From the NCBI GenBank assembly GCA_937900755.1, contig CALCDN010000242.1:1-13546 (forward strand): a DNA stretch of 13,546 nt. Direction: 5' to 3'. The position numbers and the translations under genes were made by a program. This DNA is from an uncultured Acetobacter sp. (GTDB taxonomy: Bacteria; Pseudomonadota; Alphaproteobacteria; Acetobacterales; Acetobacteraceae). Below are positions 6,897 to 13,546 of this stretch, piece after piece (within the stretch, counting starts at the first letter, position 1; each line of letters opens with the position of its first letter). Under the pieces are notes generated by a model, which saw only the letters and a list, made by a program, of their open reading frames with translations, was not told the origin of the DNA and did not search any database.

Positions 6897-8192
6897 ATGG
6901 CCCTGAAACACATCCCCATTTTCTGTGATGCGCATTTAAAAAAAATCTCTTTCGCACTGTGTTTTTTACTGCCCTTTTTCCAGCTACGGGGCCGCGCCAT
7001 TTCTGACTTCATTATCGCGTTCATTGCCATAAGCTTTTTATTGCACGTCTTTTTCAAAAAACACTTTACCAGCCTGCTCCGTGGATGGTTCGCCTACGCC
7101 ATGGCCCTTTGGGGCCTTATTGTTGGGTCCTCCATGCTGGACGGCTCCATGCACGCCGTTTTTGAAGCCCTGGCGACCCTGCGCTATTTTGTTTTTGCCA
7201 AGGCGCTGGAGGCCTGGCTGCTCGACAGCAGGCCAAAGCTGCAGGCCCTGGGTGCGGCCGTAACGCTGGCGGGGCTGTGGGTGTTAAGCCAGTGCTGGGA
7301 GCAGTATCTGTTCGGCACCAATATCTGGGGTTATCCCAGATGGGACGATGGCGCCCTGACCGGACCGTTTTTTGAACCCCGCGCAGGCCCCGCACTCATG
7401 ATCGTCATGTTCCCCGGCCTGATGATTTACCCCATGCGCATGGTGCAGAACAAAGACCTGGCCAAAAAGGCGATGGCGCTGGGGGCCATGTCCTTTTTGT
7501 TGCTGAGCATGGTTCTGGTGGGGCAAAGGATGCCCACGCTTTTGGTGCTCCTTGGGTTTTTCATCTGCGCCATACTTGTAAAAACAACCAGAACCGCCGT
7601 TGTCCTGTCCACCCTGGCCGGCATGGCCGGGCTGGCCTTGCTGCCGCTCATTTCTCCACCGGCCTATAACAAGCTGGTCTTGCGTTTTGTCGAGCAGATG
7701 AGCGCTTTTCCACAGTCAGCCTACGGCCTGATTTACATTCGCGCCATGAACATGGTGCACGCGCACCCGCTGCTGGGTCTGGGGTTCAACGGTTTTCGCA
7801 GGCACTGCGCGGAGGCCACCTATTTTTACGGCGTGCCGCAGTTCGCCCATTTTACCGCAGGGCTGGACCCGGCTACGGGGTGCAATATCCATCCCCACAA
7901 CATCTATCTCGAAATCGCCACACTTTCTGGCCTGCTCGGCCTGTTCGTGTTTGTCTGTATGGTTTTTTGCTGGCTTAAAACGGTTTTGCGGGCCGCACGG
8001 ACCAGCACGGACCTTATGCCATCCATGCTTTTTATTACGCTGTGCATGCTGTTCTGGCCGCTTGCCTCAACCAGTTCCCTCTTTACGGAACGCACCGCAG
8101 GCTGGGTTTTTCTTATGGTCGGGTGGGGGCTAGCCCTGGCCCGCACCACTGGCACTGGCACTGGCACTGGCACTGGCACTGAGGCGGCCTAA
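6897..8192 (+). CDS. O-antigen ligase/polymerase family (Wzy_C-type) membrane protein
   Basis: This 431-residue integral membrane protein has about ten or more hydrophobic segments, from ISFALCFLLPFF near the N-terminus to GWVFLMVGWGLALA near the end. The family signature lies in the second half: HPLLGLGFNGFRRHC, a polar periplasmic stretch, then HPHNIYLEIATLSGLLGLFV. In this family (O-antigen ligases WaaL, Wzy polymerases, some protein O-oligosaccharyltransferases), the large periplasmic loop transfers an undecaprenyl-linked glycan to lipid A-core, another repeat or a protein. Sequence alone does not tell these apart. The flagellar neighbours and the glycosyltransferase pair make flagellar or surface glycosylation a reasonable guess. 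ATG at 6897 has GGAGAG 7 nt upstream. The C-terminus is a Thr-Gly repeat encoded by a hexanucleotide tandem repeat. The gene converges on the chemotaxis operon with only 12 bp between stop codons. Confidence 0.83.
   Translation: MALKHIPIFCDAHLKKISFALCFLLPFFQLRGRAISDFIIAFIAISFLLHVFFKKHFTSLLRGWFAYAMALWGLIVGSSMLDGSMHAVFEALATLRYFVFAKALEAWLLDSRPKLQALGAAVTLAGLWVLSQCWEQYLFGTNIWGYPRWDDGALTGPFFEPRAGPALMIVMFPGLMIYPMRMVQNKDLAKKAMALGAMSFLLLSMVLVGQRMPTLLVLLGFFICAILVKTTRTAVVLSTLAGMAGLALLPLISPPAYNKLVLRFVEQMSAFPQSAYGLIYIRAMNMVHAHPLLGLGFNGFRRHCAEATYFYGVPQFAHFTAGLDPATGCNIHPHNIYLEIATLSGLLGLFVFVCMVFCWLKTVLRAARTSTDLMPSMLFITLCMLFWPLASTSSLFTERTAGWVFLMVGWGLALARTTGTGTGTGTGTEAA
8147..8180 (+). repeat. Hexanucleotide tandem repeat (GGCACT) in the 3' end of the ligase gene
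   Basis: Five perfect copies of GGCACT (8151-8180) are preceded by a partial copy, CACT. They encode an alternating Gly-Thr tail just before the last three residues, EAA. Units of 6 bp change length without shifting frame, so slippage would alter tail length only. Confidence 0.9.
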
Positions 8193-8204
8193 AAAACGGT
8201 CTGA

Positions 8205-8591
8205 TTAAAACAGGTCAACTTCGCCGGGGTGGCAGGATGTGCTGGCCTGGGCGCCATTGCGCAGCACATCAATCACATGGCTGAGCTTGACGCCGTGGCT
8301 CAGTGCGGCAACATCGAGCCGCTGTTCAGCACAGGGTGTGTAACAGACAGCCAGATTTTTAAGAATGGTGGACACGGCCTCGACCGTCTGCGTCGCGGAA
8401 TCCAGCTTTTGCAGGACCTGTACATCAGCATCACTCAAGGGTGCTGCGGACATGTTTTCGCCCACCACGCGCTGCACCCCCATAAAATCCTGGCAGGTTT
8501 CATCCAGCAACCCAACAAGGTGATCCATGACATCACTTACGCTGCGTTCGGTTCCGCCCACAACATGAGACAGAGGGTGCGCGACATCCAT
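8205..8591 (-). CDS. Putative CheT-like CheY-P phosphatase (DxxxQ motif)
   Basis: This is a small, mostly helical, soluble protein of 128 residues and the last gene of the che operon. It contains DSATQ (64-68) within LQKLDSATQTVEAVSTIL, matching the DxxxQ signature with which CheZ-type phosphatases act on CheY-P (Asp143 and Gln147 in E. coli CheZ). A second DxxxQ, DETCQ, lies at 30-34. In Sinorhizobium meliloti the small protein encoded right after cheD, CheT, is a DxxxQ phosphatase; size, motif and position agree here, and no other phosphatase gene is seen in the window. The protein ends in GEVDLF. An in-frame extension reaches back to 8825, but ATG at 8591 has GGAGAGGA 7-8 nt upstream, and the extension would run through cheD, so I take 8591. 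The gene starts 28 bp after the cheD stop. The function is inferred from motif plus synteny; a purely structural adaptor is the alternative. Confidence 0.72.
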   Translation of the reverse strand: MDVAHPLSHVVGGTERSVSDVMDHLVGLLDETCQDFMGVQRVVGENMSAAPLSDADVQVLQKLDSATQTVEAVSTILKNLAVCYTPCAEQRLDVAALSHGVKLSHVIDVLRNGAQASTSCHPGEVDLF

Positions 8592-8619
8592 GTATTTATC
8601 CTCTCCGGCCCGGCTTCTT

Positions 8620-9180
8620 TTAAAACAGCTCGACCTCGGAACTGGCTTCCTTGGCCCATTTCCGCTCTGCTTCAGCCTCACGCCGGCTGTAGGCGACTTC
8701 CTGCTTGCCAATACCCTGCACGTCCTGCACCAGGTTTTGCTGCGCCCGGCCCGTAGTTGGCCAGAACCGGATACGCCGCGCCAATGTGCCACCCAGACTT
8801 TTGGACACGCAGCGAATACCCTCATCCACCAGATACTGGGTTACAAAACGTATGTTCTCCTGCCCGATCCGCCCCAGGCTGGGCACAACGGCCGCTCCGC
8901 CAAACACCTTGCAGGCCAGACGGCTCCGCTGCCCCCCGGCCTTGAGCAGGCCATTGACCAGCATTTCCATGGAGTTGACGCCAAAACGCATGGCCGTGCC
9001 GGAATGGCTCTCCCCCCCGTCGGGCAGCAAAAAATGATTGATGCCTCCAACACGCGCAAGCGGGTCGAACATGCAGACCGAAACACAGGAGCCCAGAAGT
9101 GTTGCAAAAACTACCGACGAATCGCCAGAAATTTCCACTTCCCCCTGAATGACCGTTTTAACTACGGAGTGGTCGTTCAC
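8620..9180 (-). CDS. cheD: Chemoreceptor glutamine deamidase CheD
   Basis: CheD deamidates specific glutamines on chemoreceptors and so tunes adaptation with CheR and CheB. The 186-residue product has the family core: FATLLGSCVSVCMFDPLARV, then GGINHFLLP. Catalytic candidates are Cys32 in GSCV, His49 in NHF (17 residues later, as in Thermotoga CheD) and Thr27. Conserved glycine motifs CKVFGGA and GRIGQENIRFV follow. The start is GTG at 9180; it overlaps the cheY stop by 4 bp (GTGA), implying translational coupling. A charged helical C-terminal extension after the core (about residues 150-186) ends in SSEVELF, very similar to the end of the next protein. No cheC is present in the window, so any CheC-type partnership is not evident. 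Confidence 0.95.
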   Translation of the reverse strand: MNDHSVVKTVIQGEVEISGDSSVVFATLLGSCVSVCMFDPLARVGGINHFLLPDGGESHSGTAMRFGVNSMEMLVNGLLKAGGQRSRLACKVFGGAAVVPSLGRIGQENIRFVTQYLVDEGIRCVSKSLGGTLARRIRFWPTTGRAQQNLVQDVQGIGKQEVAYSRREAEAERKWAKEASSEVELF

Positions 9181-9566
9181 TTGATGGGCCCGAACACCTT
9201 TTCCAGAACCTCGCGCAGCTTGGCCACGGTGTAAGGTTTGGCAAGGAAGTTGTTGACACCAGCCTTGACCGCTTCCTGAACCAGGTCCTTGCTGGCCTCG
9301 CCGGTCAGGATGATAAACGCCACTTTCTGAATTTTGGGGTTGCCACGCACCGCGCGCAGCAGGGCCAGGCCATCCATGACCGGCATGTTGAAATCCGATA
9401 TGACCAGATGCGTGGGGTTCTGGTCCAGATATTCCAAAGCCTCTTTGCCGTCCTTGCGCTGGGCAATGTTCGTAAACCCGATTTCCGCCATGCTATTGGC
9501 CAGAACCTGACGGATAGAGGCCTGGTCATCAACGATCAGGGCCTTGATTTGTGAAGCGGCAGGCAT
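9177..9566 (-). CDS. cheY: Single-domain response regulator CheY
   Basis: CheY is the diffusible regulator phosphorylated by CheA that changes flagellar motor rotation. The 129-residue protein is one receiver domain with every key residue: acidic pocket Asp13-Asp14 (IVDDQ), phospho-acceptor Asp58 (ISDFNMPVMDG), Thr88 (ILTGEA) and Lys110 (LAKPY). ATG at 9566 is chosen because GGGGGAG lies 4 nt upstream; the frame stays open to a TTG at 9593 with no such site. It is separated from cheB by 90 bp, the largest gap in the operon, and overlaps cheD by 4 bp. Any second CheY would lie outside the window. Confidence 0.95.
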   Translation of the reverse strand: MPAASQIKALIVDDQASIRQVLANSMAEIGFTNIAQRKDGKEALEYLDQNPTHLVISDFNMPVMDGLALLRAVRGNPKIQKVAFIILTGEASKDLVQEAVKAGVNNFLAKPYTVAKLREVLEKVFGPIK

Positions 9567-9625
9567 TTGTCTCCCCCTTGTTCCTAGTCTCAAGTCCGGC
9601 CATCAAAGACCGGCATCAAATACAC

Positions 9626-9652
9626 CAGGCGGTTATGGTCCGCCTGTTTTTT
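9626..9652 (+). terminator. Intrinsic terminator on the plus strand, between cheY and cheB
   Basis: CAGGCGG (9626-9632) and CCGCCTG (9640-9646) form a perfect 7-bp GC-rich stem with a 7-nt loop. TTTTTT (9647-9652) follows directly. This is a standard intrinsic terminator for transcription running left to right, opposite to the che genes. On the che mRNA strand the same hairpin is preceded by A6 and not followed by a U-run, so it should not end che transcription, though it could act as a processing or stability element between cheB and cheY. Confidence 0.7.
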
Positions 9653-9656
9653 GCAC

Positions 9657-10697
9657 TCAGCGCGTATGAATGGCCATGGCCGCACTGCTGATCTGGCGCA
9701 ACGGCACAACCTGGCAGGCCGCACCGATTTCCGATGCAACCCGTGGCATTCCATAAACAACAGAAGATGTTTTGTCCTGCGCGATTGTAAAGGCTCCGGC
9801 CTGCCGCATGGCCAGCAGCCCTTCTGCCCCATCCCGCCCCATGCCGGTCAGGATAATGCCCAGCGCATTGCGCCCCGCATGCTTGGCAACAGACTTGAAC
9901 AGCACATCCACAGAAGGGCAATGCCCACTGACCGGAGCGCCACTGACCAGCCGCGTCATGTATTTGCCGCCGCTGCTGTCCACCACAAGGTGCCGGTCCC
10001 CACCGGGTGCAATCCTGACCATACCAGGTTGCAGTGCTTCCCCGTCCCGCGCCTCGGCAATGGAAAGGGCGGACATGGTCTGGTTAAGCCGATTCGCAAA
10101 GCTGGCCGTAAACAGCGGGGGCATGTGCTGGCAAATAACCACCGGCGGGCTTTTCTGCGGAAAACCGGAGAGCACTTCCTCAAGTGCCTCCACCCCGCCC
10201 GTGGACGAACCAATGGCCACGAGGTCCACCGAATTGCCCCATGTGGTCTGGGCGCGGCCAACTGGTGCCGGGGGCGTGCGCCGCTGCGTTCTGGAGACAG
10301 GCTGCGAGCGCGCCGCCAGCACAACCAGCCGCCCAAGGCCCGCAAACGCATCCTCCCCCGGAGCCGCGTTGTTCTTGGGGTAGCAGTCAAACGCCCCCAT
10401 CTGCAGCGCGGTAATGGCCGTATCCGCCCCCTTGGCTGTCAGGCTGGACACCATGACAACGGGGATGGGCCGCATCCGCATGATTTTTTCCAGAAACTGC
10501 AGGCCGTTCATGCCCGGCATTTCCACGTCCAGGGTAATAACGTCGGGCTGGTCCTTGATAATCAGGTCACGAGCCTCAAGCGGGTTTGCCGCCTCACCAC
10601 ACACTGCAATATCGGGGTTCTGCGCAAAGGAGCGTTTGATCAGCGCCCTGATTGTGCGCGAATCATCAACAATCAGAACTTTTACTGGCTGGGCCAT
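9657..10697 (-). CDS. cheB: Protein-glutamate methylesterase/deamidase CheB
   Basis: CheB removes methyl groups from chemoreceptors and is switched on by CheA phosphorylation. The 346-residue protein has the normal two-domain form. The receiver domain (about 1-120) has Asp11-Asp12, phospho-Asp57 (ITLDVEMPGMNG), Ser84-Ser85 and Lys108. A linker of about 35 residues follows, then the esterase domain (about 155-346) with catalytic Ser165 in IGSSTGG, His191 in CQHMPP and Asp289 in TGMGRDGAEG. ATG at 10697 begins 3 bp after the cheR stop, in keeping with coupled translation. Nothing in the sequence suggests loss of activity. Confidence 0.97.
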   Translation of the reverse strand: MAQPVKVLIVDDSRTIRALIKRSFAQNPDIAVCGEAANPLEARDLIIKDQPDVITLDVEMPGMNGLQFLEKIMRMRPIPVVMVSSLTAKGADTAITALQMGAFDCYPKNNAAPGEDAFAGLGRLVVLAARSQPVSRTQRRTPPAPVGRAQTTWGNSVDLVAIGSSTGGVEALEEVLSGFPQKSPPVVICQHMPPLFTASFANRLNQTMSALSIAEARDGEALQPGMVRIAPGGDRHLVVDSSGGKYMTRLVSGAPVSGHCPSVDVLFKSVAKHAGRNALGIILTGMGRDGAEGLLAMRQAGAFTIAQDKTSSVVYGMPRVASEIGAACQVVPLRQISSAAMAIHTR

Positions 10698-10700
10698 TAA

Positions 10701-11543
10701 TCAGCTCGCTTTTCGGTAAATGGTCGGAGCCACCTGCTCCAGGCCGCATTGGCGGGGATTGGCCACTTTTTCGGAGTGACCAACATAAAGAAACCCACCT
10801 TTTTCCAGCTTGTCGGCCAGACGGCCCCACAGGCGCTCACGCGTGGGTTCATCAAAATAAATAACGACGTTTCTACAAAAAATAACGGAAAACTGCCCCC
10901 GCATGGGCCAATCGGCATTCAGGTTCAGCACCTTGAACGTCGGAAGCGTGCGAATATTGCCGACAAAGGTCAGGTTCCCCCGATCATCGGCCTGCATGAA
11001 CTGGTTTTTCTGCGCGGTGGAAATACCATCCGTCTCGCTGGCGGCATAGGTCCCGGCAGCAGCCTGCGCCACCACGTTGGAGTTGATGTCGGTCGCCAGA
11101 ATACGCATGTCATATGATGGCGCCTCGGGAAACGCCGACATGACGGACATGGCGATGCTCCACGGCTCCGGCCCGGTGGAGCACGCGGCGGACCATATGC
11201 GCCCACGCCCGCCACTGCGCAGCCGGGTTGCCAGCGCAGGCATGACATTTTGTTCCATATGCACAAAATGCGGCCGTTCACGAAAAAAGCTGGTGACGTT
11301 GGTTGTCAACGCACAGACCAGCTTTTCCATTTCCGCCTGCCCGGGGGGGCTTTGCACAAAATTGAGATAGGCGTGGAAACTCTCCATCCCACTCTCACGC
11401 ACACGGCGCGAAACACGCGAATATACCAGCGTACTTTTGGAATCAGGGATAAAAATCCCCGCCTCCTGCTTGGCAATCCGCCGGACCATCTGAAAGTCGG
11501 CGTCCGTATACTCCGGGTCGGCAGTGGAACGCGTATCGACCAT
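10701..11543 (-). CDS. cheR: Chemotaxis protein methyltransferase CheR
   Basis: CheR methylates receptor glutamates using S-adenosylmethionine, opposing CheB. The 280-residue protein has the helical N-terminal domain (about 12-80), then TTNVTSFFRE (80-89) leading into the Rossmann-type domain. The SAM loop reads SAACSTGPEPWSIAM (118-132), with Pro125 where many CheRs have Glu, a position that varies in the family. ILATDINSNVV (148-158) and VIFCRNVVIYFD (220-231) complete the SAM site and are diagnostic. ATG at 11543 overlaps the cheW stop by one base (TGATG), a strong coupling signal. No receptor-tethering TPR extension is present. Confidence 0.97.
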   Translation of the reverse strand: MVDTRSTADPEYTDADFQMVRRIAKQEAGIFIPDSKSTLVYSRVSRRVRESGMESFHAYLNFVQSPPGQAEMEKLVCALTTNVTSFFRERPHFVHMEQNVMPALATRLRSGGRGRIWSAACSTGPEPWSIAMSVMSAFPEAPSYDMRILATDINSNVVAQAAAGTYAASETDGISTAQKNQFMQADDRGNLTFVGNIRTLPTFKVLNLNADWPMRGQFSVIFCRNVVIYFDEPTRERLWGRLADKLEKGGFLYVGHSEKVANPRQCGLEQVAPTIYRKAS

Positions 11544-11998
11544 CAGGAAATCATCCCGCCTACCAGTTGACCCACGACAACCTCAAGCCGGAGCACGCCA
11601 ATCATGCGGTCCGCAATCATGACAAGCCCGCTCAGGCTGCTATCTTCCTCGGCCACGGCCTGGATGTCGGACAGGTTGACATCGGCCATGTCGATCACCC
11701 GGTCCACCAGCAGGCCACACACCGTGCCATTGCGTGATTCCACAATCACCACCACGCGGCGCGGGTTATCGGCCTGCGGTTCCACGTTCAGGTACACCGC
11801 CAGGTCGATCACGGTCAGGATAATGCCGCGCAGGTTGATTGCACCGCACACATAATGCGGGGCAAAAGGCAGGGCTGTTGTTTTTTCAAACCCGCGAATT
11901 TCGCGCACGCTCAGGATGGGAATACAATATTCCTGCTCACCCACAGCAAACACGATCATCTTTACAAGTTTGGCGTCCGCTCCGGCTTCGTCCGTCAT
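11543..11998 (-). CDS. cheW: Chemotaxis coupling protein CheW
   Basis: CheW is the SH3-like adaptor linking chemoreceptors to the CheA regulatory domain. The 151-residue product is a single CheW domain with the usual landmarks: VFAVGEQEYCIPILSVREI (16-34), GAINLRGIILTVIDL (52-66) and CGLLVDRVIDMADV (94-107). Start choice: ATG at 11998 has AGGA 8 nt upstream, while ATG at 12004 lies only 2 nt from that AGGA; the frame is open to a TTG at 12016. The gene follows cheA by 44 bp and overlaps cheR by one base. Confidence 0.95.
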   Translation of the reverse strand: MTDEAGADAKLVKMIVFAVGEQEYCIPILSVREIRGFEKTTALPFAPHYVCGAINLRGIILTVIDLAVYLNVEPQADNPRRVVVIVESRNGTVCGLLVDRVIDMADVNLSDIQAVAEEDSSLSGLVMIADRMIGVLRLEVVVGQLVGGMIS

Positions 11999-12042
11999 AT
12001 CCATTTTCCTACTCAAATACAGATCGTCTGATGGGGGTGTGA

Positions 12043-13546
12043 TTATGCCGCAAGCCCCGTGCGCACATCCGATGGCCTTGTGTCGATCCGTCCAAGGGCA
12101 TTGGCAACCAGTGCGGGCACATCCAGAATGAGGGAGACGCTCCCATCCCCCAGAATGGTGGCGGCGGACACGCCGGACATCTGCCGGTAATTTTTCTCGA
12201 TACTCTTGATCACCACCTGCGCCTGGTCACGAATATCCTCCACAATCAGGGCCGCACGTGCGCCGGACTCGTTTTCCACGACCAGGATCACGTCATCCTC
12301 GGACAGGCCACCCGAACCATACCCCCCAAGCCCCAGTTCGGACGCCAGCGGAATAAGCGGCATGCACGCCCCACGGATGGACACCACATTGGCGCCATCG
12401 GGCAGCATGTAAATGTCCTTGTGGTTGACCATCATGGTTTCCACCACGGAGGAAACCGGCACAACCATGGTAGAGCCAGCCGCCACGATCAGCATGCCAT
12501 CAAGCACGGCCAGGGTCAGCGGCAGGGACAGGCAGAAGGTGGTGCCCTGCCCTTCCACGCTGCTGATGGTCACACGCCCGCCAAGACCCAGAATGGCCTG
12601 CTTGACCACGTCCATGCCCACCCCGCGCCCCGAAAGGTCGGATACGGTGGCAGCCGTGGAAAAGCCGGGAGCGAAGATCAGGTTATTGACTTCATCATCC
12701 GTCAGCACCGCGTCGGGGGCGATAATGCCGCGCTTGACGGCGGTGGACAGCACGCGCTCACGGTTGATCCCGCCCCCATCGTCCTTGATGGTGATGAGAA
12801 TACGGCCAGAACGGTGCCCCGCGGACAGCAGGATCTGCCCCGTGGGCGACTTGCCCGCGGCAATCCGGTCTTCGGCACTTTCTATCCCGTGGTCCACGGC
12901 GTTACGCAGCATATGGGTCAGCGGGTCGGACAGTTTTTCCACCAGGGTGCGGTCCACTTCCGTGTCCTCACCCTCGAGCGTCAGCACCACGTCCTTGCTG
13001 GTCATGGAGCAGGCCTCGCGCACAACGCGCTGCATGCGCTGGAACACGCTGCGCACGGGCTGGGCGCGCACGGCCATGACGGCGTCCTGAATGTCGCGCG
13101 TCAGGGTTTTCATGCTGGCGATACGCTTGATCATTTCCTGCTGGCCGCCGTCTTCACGCTGGCCAATGGATTCGAGCGCTGCCTGTGCAATCACCAGCTC
13201 GCCCACAAGGTCCATCAGGTCGTCCACGCGGTGCAGGTCCACGCGGATCGTGGCCTGCTCCACCGGGCGGCGCGTGGCGGCCGTGTTGCCCGCCGCAATC
13301 GGGGCCGTGGCCGCAGGCGGGGGGGCGGGCGGCAGTTCCGCCATGATTTTTTCCGCAACGGTGGCCGGGGCCGTGGGCTTTTGCGGAGCCGGGCTGGCCG
13401 CCACCGGGGCGGAGGCCACAACAGGCGGGGGCACGGGGGCGGACGGCTCAGGCGCTGCCGGGCTCACGGCCACCTCTGGCGCAGCTTCCCCACCGGTTGG
13501 GCCAGACCCACCATCACGCGTGACGGTCACGTCACACACATCACTC
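12043..13546 (-). CDS. cheA: Chemotaxis histidine kinase CheA (5' end outside window)
   Basis: CheA autophosphorylates in response to receptors and passes phosphate to CheY and CheB. About 500 C-terminal residues are present. The phosphotransfer (Hpt) domain lies beyond the window edge; the GTG at 13539 is an internal valine codon, not a start. In order: a Pro/Ala-rich linker (about 13255-13512), P3 dimerisation helices (IRVDLHRVDDLMDLVGELV), the P4 kinase domain with N-box HMLRNAVDHGIES, G1 box DDGGGI, F-box region LIFAPGFSTA and G2 box GRGVGMD, then the CheW-like P5 domain to the end. All ATP-binding motifs look intact. The operon promoter must lie upstream, outside the window. Confidence 0.97.
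   Translation of the reverse strand, partial: SDVCDVTVTRDGGSGPTGGEAAPEVAVSPAAPEPSAPVPPPVVASAPVAASPAPQKPTAPATVAEKIMAELPPAPPPAATAPIAAGNTAATRRPVEQATIRVDLHRVDDLMDLVGELVIAQAALESIGQREDGGQQEMIKRIASMKTLTRDIQDAVMAVRAQPVRSVFQRMQRVVREACSMTSKDVVLTLEGEDTEVDRTLVEKLSDPLTHMLRNAVDHGIESAEDRIAAGKSPTGQILLSAGHRSGRILITIKDDGGGINRERVLSTAVKRGIIAPDAVLTDDEVNNLIFAPGFSTAATVSDLSGRGVGMDVVKQAILGLGGRVTISSVEGQGTTFCLSLPLTLAVLDGMLIVAAGSTMVVPVSSVVETMMVNHKDIYMLPDGANVVSIRGACMPLIPLASELGLGGYGSGGLSEDDVILVVENESGARAALIVEDIRDQAQVVIKSIEKNYRQMSGVSAATILGDGSVSLILDVPALVANALGRIDTRPSDVRTGLAA
13255..13512 (-). other. Pro/Ala-rich low-complexity linker in CheA
   Basis: About 85 codons encode almost only Pro, Ala, Val, Ser, Thr and Glu between the end of the P2-like region (CDVTVT) and the P3 helices. 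Flexible linkers flank P2 in CheA proteins, so this is normal in kind and on the long side. Confidence 0.75.

Noticed and set aside
8205..8825. Long 206-codon version of the CheT-like protein starting at 8825
   Set aside because: The first 78 codons run through the cheD coding region in another frame and are low quality; ATG at 8591 has a strong ribosome site, so the 128-residue form is preferred.
9651..10700. 349-codon plus-strand open frame opposite cheB
   Set aside because: It is antisense to a complete, fully motif-supported cheB and lacks any recognisable family signature.
13422..13546. GTG at 13539 as the true start of CheA
   Set aside because: A CheA starting here would lack the phosphotransfer domain, and the frame stays open to the window edge; the gene is cut by the window instead.

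Overview
The window looks like chromosomal DNA from a motile alphaproteobacterium. High GC, protein style and gene order suggest an acetic acid bacterium (Acetobacteraceae), but there is no rRNA or other marker to fix the genus. It is a flagellum, chemotaxis and surface-glycan region. I see no tRNA, rRNA, insertion sequence, integrase, attachment site or CRISPR array.

Layout. (1) Positions 1-3316, minus strand: two tandem paralogous proteins, each with a TPR-rich N-terminal half and a GT-B/heptosyltransferase-like C-terminal half. This is the architecture of Caulobacter FlmG, the flagellin glycosyltransferase. (2) Positions 3317-3561: a divergent intergenic region with several dyad-symmetric elements. 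(3) Positions 3562-8192, plus strand: flhA (flagellar export gate), a short degenerate FlhF-like P-loop protein, then, after a 210-bp gap, a polytopic O-antigen ligase/polymerase-family protein with a hexanucleotide repeat at its 3' end. (4) Positions 8205-13546, minus strand, convergent with the former: a compact chemotaxis operon read as cheA (5' part outside the window), cheW, cheR, cheB, cheY, cheD, then a 128-residue protein. Most cistrons overlap or nearly touch; the exception is a 90-bp gap between cheB and cheY.

How the parts work together. CheA and CheW form the receptor-coupled kinase core. CheR, CheB and CheD set receptor methylation and deamidation. CheY carries phosphoryl signal to the motor. 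The last protein carries the DxxxQ signature of CheZ-type phosphatases and sits exactly where Sinorhizobium places cheT, so it is the best candidate for CheY-P signal termination. FlhA serves flagellar assembly. The two TPR-glycosyltransferases, and perhaps the ligase-family protein, may decorate flagellin or the cell surface.

Main points of interest: the CheT-like phosphatase candidate; the near-identical EV(E/D)LF C-termini of CheD and that protein; the FlhF-like protein with an intact P-loop but altered switch motifs; the tandem FlmG-like pair; and a textbook plus-strand terminator between cheY and cheB that would end antisense read-through from the convergent flhA-to-ligase unit.
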